Positions 25,354-33,661 of a stretch of 64,000 nt of DNA are shown one piece after another (positions within the stretch are counted from its first letter, which is position 1; each line of letters begins with the position of its first letter). Source of the stretch: Streptomyces sp. WZ.A104 (GTDB lineage: Bacteria > Actinomycetota > Actinomycetes > Streptomycetales > Streptomycetaceae). Where the stretch lies: the NCBI RefSeq assembly GCF_002382885.1, contig NZ_NWVL01000027.1, positions 1 to 64,000 of the forward strand, given 5' to 3'. The notes under the pieces are model-generated. The model was not told the origin of the DNA. It was given only the letters and a program-made list of their open reading frames with translations, and ran no database searches. Position numbers and translations under genes: made by a program.

Positions 25354-26679
25354 TCAGTCGGTGCGCGGGTAGCCGATCAGGTGCGTGCGCTCCTGCCGGT
25401 CCGTCCAGCGGAACACCCCGACCCCGGTCGTCTCGATGCCCGGCAGCCGCGCGTTGCGGGCCAGCCGGTCCGTCGTCCAGGTCGCGAAGTCCATCGACAC
25501 CGGGAGCCCGCCGCCCGCCAGCGCCTCCGACGCGTCGCGCGCGTTCTCGGCCCCGTAGGCGATGCCGTCGTCCGTCACCGTGGCCAGCGTCAGATGGCCG
25601 ACGCCGCCCTCGTCCTCGAAGCAGCGGCCCCGCTGCGCCGCCAGGTCGAAGGCGAGGTTCCCGGCGATCAGATAGTCGCCCGAGGGGGAGAGCACCGCCT
25701 GCGGATAGCGCCCCGGCTTTATGGCGGGCCGGTGGCACTCCACCGAGGCCACCGCCTCGCCGGTCACCGCGTCGTGCACCGCCCACAGCTCGTGGGTCGC
25801 CGCCCGCTTCGCCTTCTTCGCCAGGGCCCACTTCGCCAGCACCAGGTCCGAGGTCACCGAGGTCGGGACGCCGCTGGTCCGGTCGGTGCCCTTGGGCGCC
25901 ACGTTCCGGCTGAACCAGCCGCCGTGCACCCAGAACTCCCGGGCCCCGCCGACCAGCAGCCCCCCGATGGTCTGCCCGTGCACCTCGGTCAGCTGCTTGC
26001 AGGCCGGGCAGCCCTTCGGGTACTTCAGTTCGTCCGCGCTCAGCTCCGACACCGTGCCGGTCACCGGGTCGACCAGCACACTGTTGGCCTTCCCGTCGCT
26101 GATCACGATGTCGGGCCCGCTCGCGCTGACATCCGGCGCGCCCTGCCACGGCACCTCCACGCGCTGCCAGGACCCGTTCGTGACGTCGTACAGATCGAGC
26201 GAGAGGAAGGTGCTCGACGGTGACATCCCGTCTCCGACCTTCCCGTACGACCAGGTCACGAAGAACTGCCGGTCGCCCCGGGTGACGGTGGCGATCCTCG
26301 GGTAGTGCAGCGGGTCCGGCTGCCGCCAGGGCTGACCGCGCCAGCCCGGCCTGCCGGTCGCCGTGTCGACCGTGCGCAGCCGGTAGCGGTTCCCCGCGGA
26401 CCGCTCCAGATAGGCCACCAGGCCCGTCGCGTGGGAGACCGCGATCTCGGGGGAGGAGCCGATGATCTCCCAGCCCCGGTCCGTCGTGTACTGGGGCGGA
26501 ACGGTGAGCCGGGTCACCGGACCGGCACTCGCCGCCGCGGGCCTGGCCGTGCCGGTGGCCGCGCCGCCCGCCTTGCCCTTCCCGTCGCCGGGGCTCCCGC
26601 CGCAGGTCGCGAGCAGCAGGAGCAGGGCGAGGAGGACCACCCCGCCGACCAGGGCCAGCCGTACGATCTTCCGTCTCAT
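25354..26679 (-). CDS. Exported beta-propeller-like protein, unknown function
   Basis: 441 residues. A basic start and hydrophobic helix (VRLALVGGVVLLALLLLLAT) followed by CGGS suggest a membrane-anchored or imperfect lipoprotein signal (Thr precedes Cys, which weakens the lipobox). The rest has repeating beta elements such as VAYLERSAGNRYRLRTVD, QAVLSPSGDYLIAGN and FATWTTDR, suggesting a PQQ/WD-type propeller. A CPAC pair (KGCPACKQL) is a possible disulphide. ATG 26679 with GGGAAG upstream. No homologue of known function recognised. Confidence 0.7.
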   Translation of the reverse strand: MRRKIVRLALVGGVVLLALLLLLATCGGSPGDGKGKAGGAATGTARPAAASAGPVTRLTVPPQYTTDRGWEIIGSSPEIAVSHATGLVAYLERSAGNRYRLRTVDTATGRPGWRGQPWRQPDPLHYPRIATVTRGDRQFFVTWSYGKVGDGMSPSSTFLSLDLYDVTNGSWQRVEVPWQGAPDVSASGPDIVISDGKANSVLVDPVTGTVSELSADELKYPKGCPACKQLTEVHGQTIGGLLVGGAREFWVHGGWFSRNVAPKGTDRTSGVPTSVTSDLVLAKWALAKKAKRAATHELWAVHDAVTGEAVASVECHRPAIKPGRYPQAVLSPSGDYLIAGNLAFDLAAQRGRCFEDEGGVGHLTLATVTDDGIAYGAENARDASEALAGGGLPVSMDFATWTTDRLARNARLPGIETTGVGVFRWTDRQERTHLIGYPRTD

Positions 26680-26920
26680 GGCTTCCCGGCTCCCCCGCTG
26701 AACAAGGCCGCTTGGACAAGGTCCTCCGGCCATGGCCGCATGCGCATGGCCGCCTCGATGTGGCCGCTGGGGCCAGGCCGATCTCGCGCCGGTCAGCGTA
26801 GCAACAGGCCCAACGCGAAGAGGAGTTCACTTCCCGCCCTGTTCTGCGGCTGTTCCAGGGCTGTGCCGCGGCTGTTGCGGAGCCGCCGGGCCCGAATACG
26901 CCCGGCGCTCTCCCCGCGCC

Positions 26921-26926
26921 TACAAT
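26921..26926 (+). promoter_or_regulatory. -10 box for a leaderless rsm22-like transcript
   Basis: TACAAT fits TANNNT and ends 6 nt before GTG 26933, so transcription should start at or beside the start codon. There is no purine-rich ribosome site upstream of the GTG. Confidence 0.6.
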
Positions 26927-26932
26927 TCGGCG

Positions 26933-27928
26933 GTGAACGTCACCCTCCCCACCGCTCAGTCCCTGCGGGCGGCGCTGTCCGGACTGCTCGACGGGCTGCC
27001 ACCCAAGCAGGCCGCGCAGGCCGTCGACCGGCTGATCGCCAGCTACCGCGGGGAGACCCCGACCAGCGCCCCGATCCTGCGGGACCGTTCCGACGTCCTC
27101 GCGTACGCCGCCTACCGGATGCCCGCCACCTTCGAAGCCGTACGCTCCGCCCTCGACGCCCTCGTCGAGGCCGCGCCCGACTGGGCGCCCGCCACCCACA
27201 CCGACGTCGGCGGCGGCACGGGCGCGGCGAGCTGGGCGGTGGCCGGGGCCTGGGACGGCCCGGCCACCACCGTCCTGGACTGGGCCGAGGCCGCCCTCGC
27301 GCTCGGCCGCGAACTGGCCGAGGCGTCCGGGGTGCCGGGGCTGCGGGCGGCCCGGTGGGAGCGGGCCAGGATCGGTGCGGCGCTGGAGCTGGCACCCGCG
27401 GACCTGGTCACCGTCAGCTACGTGCTCAAGGAGCTGACCGCCCAGGCCAGGACCGAGCTGGTCGACGCGGCCGCCGCGGCCGGCCAGGCCGTCGTCATCG
27501 TGGAGCCGGGCACCCCCGACGGTTACGCCCGGATCATCGAGGCCCGCGACCGGCTGATCGCCGCGGGGCTGCGCATCGCGGCCCCCTGCCCGCACAGCGA
27601 CGCCTGCCCGATCGCACCCGGCACCGACTGGTGCCACTTCTCGGCCCGGGTCAGCCGCTCCTCGCTGCACCGGCAGGTCAAGGGCGGCTCCCTGAGCCAC
27701 GAGGACGAGAAGTTCAGCTACGTCGTCGCCACCCGCTTCCCCGCCGACCCGGCCCCCGCCCGGGTCACCCGCAAGCCGCAGATCCGCAAGGGCCAGGTCC
27801 TGCTGGAGCTGTGCACCCGGGACGAGGGCCTGGCCCGCTCCACGGTCACCAAGCGCCACGGCGAGCTGTACCGGGCGGCCAGGGACGTCGCCTGGGGCGA
27901 CGCCTGGCCGCCGCCGGACACTCCCTAG
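26933..27928 (+). CDS. Rsm22-like small ribosomal subunit methyltransferase-family protein
   Basis: 331 residues. An N-terminal helical region is followed by a SAM-type fold (THTDVGGGTGAASWAVAGAW, TTVLDWAEAALALGRELA, LVTVSYVLKEL) and the mitochondrial Rsm22 signature CPHSDACPIA plus DWCHFSARVSRS, whose cysteines are proposed Fe-S ligands in mtRsm22/METTL17. Likely a ribosome-assembly factor. GTG 26933 is chosen: TACAAT (26921-26926) ends 6 nt before it, so the mRNA is probably leaderless and no ribosome site is needed. Confidence 0.87.
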   Translation: MNVTLPTAQSLRAALSGLLDGLPPKQAAQAVDRLIASYRGETPTSAPILRDRSDVLAYAAYRMPATFEAVRSALDALVEAAPDWAPATHTDVGGGTGAASWAVAGAWDGPATTVLDWAEAALALGRELAEASGVPGLRAARWERARIGAALELAPADLVTVSYVLKELTAQARTELVDAAAAAGQAVVIVEPGTPDGYARIIEARDRLIAAGLRIAAPCPHSDACPIAPGTDWCHFSARVSRSSLHRQVKGGSLSHEDEKFSYVVATRFPADPAPARVTRKPQIRKGQVLLELCTRDEGLARSTVTKRHGELYRAARDVAWGDAWPPPDTP

Positions 27929-27934
27929 CCCTCC

Positions 27935-28750
27935 CTAGCCCCGCAGCTCCTGCGTGCAGCACTTCACGCTGCCGCCGCCCTTCAGCAGCTCGCCCAGGTC
28001 CATCGGAATCGGCTCGAAGCCCCTCTCCCGCAGCGGGTCGAGCAGCCCCGTCGCACCCTGCGGCAGCAGCACGTGACGCCCGTCGCTGACCGCGTTGAGG
28101 CCAAAGGCGGCCGCGTCCGCCTCCCTGGCGAGCAGCGCGTCCGGGAAGAGGCGGCGCAGCACGGCCCGGCTGCCGGGGGAGAACGCGTCCGGGTAGTACA
28201 TGATCTCGTCGGCCGCCGCGTCCAGGACGCACAGTGCGGTGTCCAGGTGGTAGTAGCGCGGGTCCACGAGATCCAGCCCGATCACCGGCAGTCCGAAGAA
28301 CTCCTGCGCCTCGGCGTGCGAGAGCGGGCTGGCGCGGAAGCCGCGCCCGGCCAGCAGATACGAGTCCGTGACGGCGAAGTCGCCCTCGCCCTCGTTGACG
28401 TGTTCCGGCTCAGGGACGTCGGTGAAGCCGTGCGCCCGGAACCAGTCCCGGTGGGCCCCGGCCTCCTCGAACCGCTCCCGGTAGGCGAACAGGGCGCCGA
28501 GCACCCGCCCGCCGATCACCGTGGCGCCGTTGGCGGCGAAGACCATGTCCGGCAGGTCGGGGCGGGGCGTGAGCAGCTCGACGGTGTGGCCGAGACCGCG
28601 GTAGCGGTCGCGCAGGTCCTCCCACTGGGTCTGGGCCAGCGGCAGGTCGACGGGTTTCGACGGGTCCATCCACGGGTTGATGGAGTAGGTGACCCGGAAG
28701 TGCGTGGGCGCGCACATCAGGTAGCGACGAGGGGTGGCGTCACGGTTCAA
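27935..28750 (-). CDS. Dimethylarginine dimethylaminohydrolase-like (amidinotransferase family) enzyme
   Basis: 271 residues. The guanidino-group-modifying fold is shown by MVFAANGATVIGGRVLGA, the acidic motif NEGEGDFAVTDSYLLAGRG, catalytic His168 in YYHLDTALCVLD and the C-terminal nucleophile Cys264 (or 265) in GGGSVKCCTQEL. Such enzymes hydrolyse methylarginines or related guanidino compounds to citrulline; Streptomyces DDAH is an established example. TTG 28750 is used because GAGGAG lies 6 nt upstream; an ATG 11 codons later is the alternative. Divergent from the TetR gene at 28963, which may control it. Confidence 0.87.
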   Translation of the reverse strand: MNRDATPRRYLMCAPTHFRVTYSINPWMDPSKPVDLPLAQTQWEDLRDRYRGLGHTVELLTPRPDLPDMVFAANGATVIGGRVLGALFAYRERFEEAGAHRDWFRAHGFTDVPEPEHVNEGEGDFAVTDSYLLAGRGFRASPLSHAEAQEFFGLPVIGLDLVDPRYYHLDTALCVLDAAADEIMYYPDAFSPGSRAVLRRLFPDALLAREADAAAFGLNAVSDGRHVLLPQGATGLLDPLRERGFEPIPMDLGELLKGGGSVKCCTQELRG

Positions 28751-28845
28751 CTGGGGCTCCTCGCGAACGGCGGCCGGGGCCGCGGAACGGTGGGATGCGC
28801 GGTCCGCGCGTGAGCCCATGGTGCGCCGTGCGCGCCCGATCCGCA

Positions 28846-28867
28846 GTGAACCGATCGGGTGGTTCAC
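28846..28867. promoter_or_regulatory. Inverted repeat upstream of the DDAH-like gene
   Basis: GTGAACC (28846-28852) and GGTTCAC (28861-28867) are exact inverted arms with an 8-bp centre, about 96 bp upstream of the DDAH start. A possible operator or promoter-region dyad; the regulator is unknown. Confidence 0.4.
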
Positions 28868-28926
28868 CGGACCGCCCGGCCGCGGCCGCCTTCGGGCCAT
28901 CCAGCGGGATCGCCAGTGCAACAAGA

Positions 28927-28938
28927 CGATACGTATCG
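28927..28938. promoter_or_regulatory. Candidate TetR operator
   Basis: CGATACGTATCG is a perfect 12-bp palindrome 12 bp upstream of the TAGATT -10 box (28951-28956) of the divergent TetR gene, so it overlaps the -35 position. TAGATT ends 6 nt before ATG 28963, suggesting a leaderless TetR mRNA repressed by its own product. Confidence 0.6.
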
Positions 28939-28962
28939 GCTCGTCGGCGGTAGATTGGCCGT

Positions 28963-29592
28963 ATGGCACCCACCAAGTCCCCCGACTCCAGCCGCCGCAG
29001 CGACCGCTCCCGCCGTGCGATCTACGACGCCGCCCTCGCCCTCGTCGGCGAGGTGGGGTATCCCCGTACGACGGTCGAGGGTATCGCCGCCCGCGCCGGT
29101 GTCGGGAAGCAGACCATCTACCGCTGGTGGCCCTCCAAGGCGGCCGTCCTGATGGAAGCCTTCCTGGACCTGGCCGACCGGGCCGCCGAGGAGGCCGCTG
29201 CCCAGCCCGGCGGCGTCGCGCGGGGCCTTCCCGACACCGGCGACCTGGCCGCAGACCTCAAGCTGGTCCTGCGGGCCACTGTCGACGAGCTGAACGACCC
29301 GGTGCTGGAGGGCCCCACCCGCGCGCTGACCGCCGAAGGCATCGTGGACGCGAAGCTGGGCGCCGAATTCATCGGGAAGCTGCTCGACCCGCAGCTCGCG
29401 CTGTACGTCACACGGCTCCGGGCCGCCCAGGAGGCCGGCCAGCTCCGTGCCGACGCCGATCCGCGCATCGCCCTGGAGCTGCTCATCGGCCCGCTCTTCC
29501 ACCGCTGGCTGCTCAGGACCCTGCCGCTCACCCACGCCTACGCCGACGAGGTCGTCGACTACGCCCTGGGCGGGCTGGGGGTGTCCCGCTGA
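28963..29592 (+). CDS. TetR-family transcriptional regulator
   Basis: 209 residues. The HTH is RSRRAIYDAALALVGEVGYP followed by TTVEGIAARAGVGKQTIYRW with WPSKAAVLMEAFLD. The C-terminal helical domain is of the TetR_C_33-like type (ELNDPVLEGPTRALTAEGI, LELLIGPLFHRWLL). Divergent from the DDAH-like enzyme with a 12-bp palindrome in the shared region. Ligand unknown. Confidence 0.92.
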   Translation: MAPTKSPDSSRRSDRSRRAIYDAALALVGEVGYPRTTVEGIAARAGVGKQTIYRWWPSKAAVLMEAFLDLADRAAEEAAAQPGGVARGLPDTGDLAADLKLVLRATVDELNDPVLEGPTRALTAEGIVDAKLGAEFIGKLLDPQLALYVTRLRAAQEAGQLRADADPRIALELLIGPLFHRWLLRTLPLTHAYADEVVDYALGGLGVSR

Positions 29593-29745
29593 CCCGGTGC
29601 CCGTGATCCATATCCGCTATGTGGTGACATCGGGCGTGATGGTGCTCACTCGGCGCAGTGGTACGGGGCCCCGTAGATGAACTCTGGCCACCCGAAGCGC
29701 AGGATGGTGCGACCATGGAGGGGCAACGCTGAGGTGAGGGGATAG

Positions 29746-30492
29746 ATGGGCGCCGATTCCGGCCGCTATCGCGGCACAGAGAGCAGGATCTCCCAGTGGC
29801 TGCGGCGACGCTCCAAACCACAGGGAGCCGAGGCCGCCGACACGGCCAGAGTGCAGCTGCTCCTGGCCGTCGCCGACGCGGGCATGCCCATCGCCCCCGC
29901 CGCCCATCCCCAGGGCTACCGATGTTCGTGCGAACGCATCGGATGCCCCACCCCCGCCCGGCACCCCATCTCCTTCGCCTGGCAGACGCAGTCGACCACC
30001 GACCATGCCCAGGTCGAGCGCTGGGCCGGCAGTCAGCCCCTGGCCAACTTCATCACCGCGACCGGCATGATCCACGACGTGCTGGACGTCCCGCTCACCG
30101 CCGGCCGCAGCGCACTGGAGCGCCTTCTCGCCGCGGGCATCGACGTCGGCCCGGTCGCCCAGTCCGGCGACGACCGGATGCTCTTCTTCACCGCCACCCG
30201 CGGTACCCCCGAGGACGAGGACGAGTGGTGGCCCTGCGAGCTGGACTGCCACCCCGAGACCATGGACGCCCATCCGGGCCTGCGCTGGCACTGCCGGGGG
30301 AGCTACGTCCTCCTGCCGCCCGCCCGGCTCCCCGGTGAGCTCGATGTCCACTGGGTGCGCGGCCCCGAGCACGAGCTGCCCGACCCGCTGACGCTGCTGG
30401 AGACACTCACCGACGCCTGCGCGCGGTATGCGGGCAGTGCGGAGCAGAGCGAACTGGACCACGACTCGATCGCCTGGCCGCTGAGCCGCTGA
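29746..30492 (+). CDS. PrimPol-like protein with degraded catalytic motifs
   Basis: 248 residues, resembling the N-terminal domain of actinobacterial bifunctional DNA primase/polymerases. A Cys cluster CSCERIGC (60-67) plus ARHP could bind zinc. The metal site that should read D-h-D is HDVLDVP (110-116), with Pro in place of the second Asp, and the nucleotide-binding S-G-x-x-R-H is SGDDRML with Met for His. It also lacks a helicase domain. It is therefore probably not an active polymerase but a structural or regulatory derivative. ATG 29746 follows GAGGGG. The stop codon sits in a run of 8-bp repeats. Confidence 0.75.
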   Translation: MGADSGRYRGTESRISQWLRRRSKPQGAEAADTARVQLLLAVADAGMPIAPAAHPQGYRCSCERIGCPTPARHPISFAWQTQSTTDHAQVERWAGSQPLANFITATGMIHDVLDVPLTAGRSALERLLAAGIDVGPVAQSGDDRMLFFTATRGTPEDEDEWWPCELDCHPETMDAHPGLRWHCRGSYVLLPPARLPGELDVHWVRGPEHELPDPLTLLETLTDACARYAGSAEQSELDHDSIAWPLSR

Positions 30493-30517
30493 GCCGCTGA
30501 GTTGCTGAGACGCTGAG
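30478..30517 (+). repeat. Five tandem 8-bp repeats across a stop codon
   Basis: Three exact CCGCTGAG units (30478-30501) are followed by TTGCTGAG and ACGCTGAG. The TGA at 30490-30492 that ends the PrimPol-like gene lies in the second unit. Because 8 is not a multiple of 3, unit gain or loss would change the C terminus. Confidence 0.85.
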
Positions 30518-30573
30518 CTGACGGGGCCCGGCGGGAGGGGCCCGGCGACCACCGGGGGCACGCCGACCCGCCG

Positions 30574-31563
30574 CTACTCGCCCTTCGCCGCGACCAGGCC
30601 CGGCAGTCGGTTCAGCATCCGTACCTTGCCGCCGCCGTCGGCGCCGCGCGCGGGCACATGCACCAGCTGGCTGGAGACCCGCTCCTTGGTGAGGCTGCTG
30701 TTCACCTCACCGGTGAGCAGTGCCTCCACATCCGCGTTGACCTCCGGCTTGAGCCCCTTCGCCGCGGTCTGCCGCTCGAAGTGCTTGCTGCTGAAGAAGA
30801 CCAGCGCCCCGCCGTCCTCGGTGCGCAGCCCGAGCGGCGCGAACGTCGTCGCCGTCATCGGCTGGTCGATGTACTGATACGAGAACCCCGCCCGCCGCGT
30901 GGTGCGGCGCGCCTCACGCCAGCCCGAGGTCGATGAGCCGGGGGCGAACACGTCCGGTGCGCCGTCCTTGAGATACGTGGTGTAGGTGCTGCTCAAGTCG
31001 GCCGGGGGGACGGCCAGTCCATCGTCGCGCGGCTCGACCGGCGTGGCCAGCCCGTCCCCGTCCAGAGCGAACTCCGGCACCTGGGACACCGGGACGACCC
31101 CGAGATAGGCCGCCTTCCACACCGCGTCGGGGGCCGTCCGTACGAACACCACCAGCCAGCGGGTGTCCAGCTTCCCGCCGTCCTGGTCCCGGTTGGAGTC
31201 GGTGTCCGCGAGGAACCAGCGCGGCCAGCCCGCCTTCTTCGGTATGACGTACGTCGCGTCGTCGAGGACCAGCGGCTTGTGCGCCTTGTTGCCGTCGGGG
31301 TTGTACGTCTGCCGCGCCTTCAGCCCGGCCTGGTTGATCGCGCCGAGCGAACCCGTCACCCGGTCCGCATCCAGCGCCGGATCGAACGCCTTGTCCGCCG
31401 CGTTGTAGGCGGTGAGGAAGTCCGTCAGGGCCTGCGCGGCCTCGGACTCCGTCGCTCCGGGCAGCACCGCCAGCTCCCCGTGCACCGTCATGCAGCCGCT
31501 CGCCGTCATGCACAGCACCGTCGCCGTGGCGAGCCCCGCCGTCAGTCGACCCAGCCTTGTCAT
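30574..31563 (-). CDS. Putative lipoprotein, unknown function
   Basis: 329 residues. Signal peptide MTRLGRLTAGLATATVLCM then TASGC gives a good lipobox with Cys24. The mature part has an N-terminal helical segment (AAQALTDFLTAYNAADKAFD) and a mixed alpha/beta domain (GWPRWFLADTDSNRDQ, WLVVFVRTAPDAVWKAAYLG). Similar Streptomyces lipoproteins are common and uncharacterised. ATG 31563 is used as it starts the signal peptide. It lies 131 bp downstream of hmuV on the same strand but has its own ribosome site, so membership in the haem operon is doubtful. Confidence 0.75.
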   Translation of the reverse strand: MTRLGRLTAGLATATVLCMTASGCMTVHGELAVLPGATESEAAQALTDFLTAYNAADKAFDPALDADRVTGSLGAINQAGLKARQTYNPDGNKAHKPLVLDDATYVIPKKAGWPRWFLADTDSNRDQDGGKLDTRWLVVFVRTAPDAVWKAAYLGVVPVSQVPEFALDGDGLATPVEPRDDGLAVPPADLSSTYTTYLKDGAPDVFAPGSSTSGWREARRTTRRAGFSYQYIDQPMTATTFAPLGLRTEDGGALVFFSSKHFERQTAAKGLKPEVNADVEALLTGEVNSSLTKERVSSQLVHVPARGADGGGKVRMLNRLPGLVAAKGE

Positions 31564-31694
31564 CCGTTGCTTCTGCGCCTTCTGATCCGTCGCCCGCACT
31601 GACCGTCGAAACCCTACCGGGCGGCGAACGGCGTGCGGGCCGGGACCTGATACAGCGTCCACACCGTGACCTGACGGACCGGGTCCGCCCGCCC

Positions 31695-32537
31695 CTAGGG
31701 GCGGTCCCGCACCGGCACGACCAGCGGTGTGCCCGTGCGCGGATGCGGGAAGACCTCCACCGGCTGCCGGTACACCTCGCCGAGGAGTCCGCCGCTGAAG
31801 ACCTGCTCCGGCGGGCCCAGTTCCGCGATCCGCCCGGCGTGCAGTACGGCGGCCCGGTCCGCGTACGCGGCGGCGAGCCCCAGGTCGTGCAGTACGACCA
31901 CCACGGCGTCCCCGGCGGCGGCCCGCTCCCGGCAGATCCGCAGCACCAGCTCCTGGTGACGCAGGTCCAGGGCGGCGGTCGGCTCGTCGAGCAGCACCAG
32001 CGGGGCCCGCTGCGCCAGCACCCGGGCGAGTGCCACCCGGGCCTTCTCACCGCCCGACAGCGCTTCGAAGGGGCGGGCGGCGAACCGGGTCACCTCGGTG
32101 GCCGCCATCGCCGCCGCCACCGCCGCGTCGTCCTCGTCCTCCCGCTCCGTGCCGGACCAGGGCGCCCGCCCCATCCGTACGACGTCCTCCACCGGGAACG
32201 GGAAGGACAGCGCGGCGGACTGCGGCAGCACCGAGCGGCGCAGGGCCAGATCGGGGGCGGACCACTCGGCGGCCGGGCGCCCGCCGATCCTCACCTCACC
32301 GCTCCCGGCGGGCAGATCGGCGGCCAGCGCCGCCAGCAGGGTCGACTTGCCCGCGCCGTTCGGCCCCACCAGGGCGACCACCTCGCCCGCGTGGGCGGTC
32401 AGGTCGACGGAGTCCAGCACCTGACGCTGCCCCAGGTGGACCGACAGAGCGGCGGCCTCGACGGCGGGGGAGCCGGGGGAGAGGGGCGAGGGCAGCTCCC
32501 GGGTGCGCACCGCGAACAGGTCTCTCAGCGTCCTCAT
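31695..32537 (-). CDS. hmuV: Haem ABC transporter ATP-binding protein
   Basis: 280 residues. Walker A GPNGAGKST, Q-loop VLPQSAALSFPF, signature LSGGEKARVALARVL, Walker B LVLLDEPTAALD and switch His in VVVLHDLGLAAAYADR, typical of FecE/BtuD-type iron-chelate ATPases. It powers import through HmuU. ATG 32537 overlaps the hmuU stop by ATGA, so translation is coupled. Last gene of hmuTUV. Confidence 0.93.
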   Translation of the reverse strand: MRTLRDLFAVRTRELPSPLSPGSPAVEAAALSVHLGQRQVLDSVDLTAHAGEVVALVGPNGAGKSTLLAALAADLPAGSGEVRIGGRPAAEWSAPDLALRRSVLPQSAALSFPFPVEDVVRMGRAPWSGTEREDEDDAAVAAAMAATEVTRFAARPFEALSGGEKARVALARVLAQRAPLVLLDEPTAALDLRHQELVLRICRERAAAGDAVVVVLHDLGLAAAYADRAAVLHAGRIAELGPPEQVFSGGLLGEVYRQPVEVFPHPRTGTPLVVPVRDRP

Positions 32538-33661
32538 GCCCAACCACCTTGCCTACGACGGGTCCTGCGCAGCAGCCAGAAGAAGAACGGGCTGCCGAAG
32601 AGCGCGGTCAGCACCCCGAGCGGCAGTTCGGCGGGGGCGGCCACGGTCCGGGCCGCGAGGTCGCCCGCCACCAGGACCAGCGCGCCGCCGAGCGCGCTGC
32701 CCGGGACGAGGAAGCGGTGACCGGGGCCGTTCGCCATCCGCAGCAGATGCGGGACGAGCAGACCGACGAAGGAGATGATCCCGGCGACGGCGACCGCGGC
32801 GGCCGTCAGCAGCGCCACGACCAGGACCAGGACGATCCGCAGCCGCTCCACGTCCACGCCCAGGTGGCGGGCGGGCCGCTCGCCCAGGGCCAGCAGGTCC
32901 AGCTTGCGGGAGTAGAAGGGGGCGACGATGAGCCCGGCCAGCGCGCACGGCAGGACAGCGAGCACCTTGGGCCAGGTGGCCTGGGAGAGCGAGCCGAGCT
33001 GCCAGAAGGTGATCTGGGTGATCTGCGCGTTGTCCGCGAAGAAGATGAACAGACCGATCAGCGCGCCCGCGAAGGCGTTGACGGCGATGCCGGTGAGGAT
33101 CAGCGTCACCACTTCGGTGCGGCCGCCGGACCGCGAGAGCGCGTAGACGAGCAGGACGGTCCCCAGTCCGGCGATGAACGCGAAGACGGTGATGGTCCAG
33201 TTGCCGAGGAAGCTCAGCCCGAGCGCGATCGAGGCGACCGCGCCGACCGCCGCACCCGCCGAGATCCCGATGACGCCGGGCTCGGCGAGCGGGTTGCCGA
33301 ACACGCCCTGCATCAGGGCGCCCGCACAGCCGAGGGACGCGCCGACGAGCAGCGCCAGGGCGACCCGGGGGAACCGCACGTTCCACAGGACGCTCTCGCC
33401 GACCCGGTCCAGCTCATGGCCGCCGAGCCCCATCCGATGCTGCACGGAGGACAGGACATCCCCGAGCGGGATGGAGTACGCGCCGATCGCCGCGGACAGC
33501 AGCGCACCGGCGAGCAGGGCGACGGAGAGCCCCAGGGTGAGCACGAACGTCCTGCTCCGGGGGGACTTGGGGGCGGTGGCCGCAGCCTCGGTGGCGGGTG
33601 CGGGTGCCTCCTCGGAGACCGACTCACCCTCGCCCGTACGTTCCTCGTACGAGGTCGTCAC
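32534..33661 (-). CDS. hmuU: Haem ABC transporter permease (FecCD family)
   Basis: 375 residues, about ten membrane helices after a disordered acidic head of 38 residues. FecCD markers: RFPRVALALLVGASLGCAGA, MQGVFGNPLAEPGVIGISAG, GIISFVGLLVPHLLRM with the coupling helix, and LPLGVLTALFGSPFFFWLL. It forms the homodimeric channel for haem. GTG 33661 overlaps the hmuT stop (GTGA). Confidence 0.93.
   Translation of the reverse strand: MTTSYEERTGEGESVSEEAPAPATEAAATAPKSPRSRTFVLTLGLSVALLAGALLSAAIGAYSIPLGDVLSSVQHRMGLGGHELDRVGESVLWNVRFPRVALALLVGASLGCAGALMQGVFGNPLAEPGVIGISAGAAVGAVASIALGLSFLGNWTITVFAFIAGLGTVLLVYALSRSGGRTEVVTLILTGIAVNAFAGALIGLFIFFADNAQITQITFWQLGSLSQATWPKVLAVLPCALAGLIVAPFYSRKLDLLALGERPARHLGVDVERLRIVLVLVVALLTAAAVAVAGIISFVGLLVPHLLRMANGPGHRFLVPGSALGGALVLVAGDLAARTVAAPAELPLGVLTALFGSPFFFWLLRRTRRRQGGWA

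Noticed and set aside
24830..27859. A 1009-codon open frame on the minus strand, and similar very long frames at 47719-52215 and 53146-56208
   Set aside because: They run antisense to well-supported genes (MFS, Rsm22, SARP regulator, panB, exporter), have Arg/Gly/Pro-rich translations without domains, and are the expected result of extreme third-position GC.
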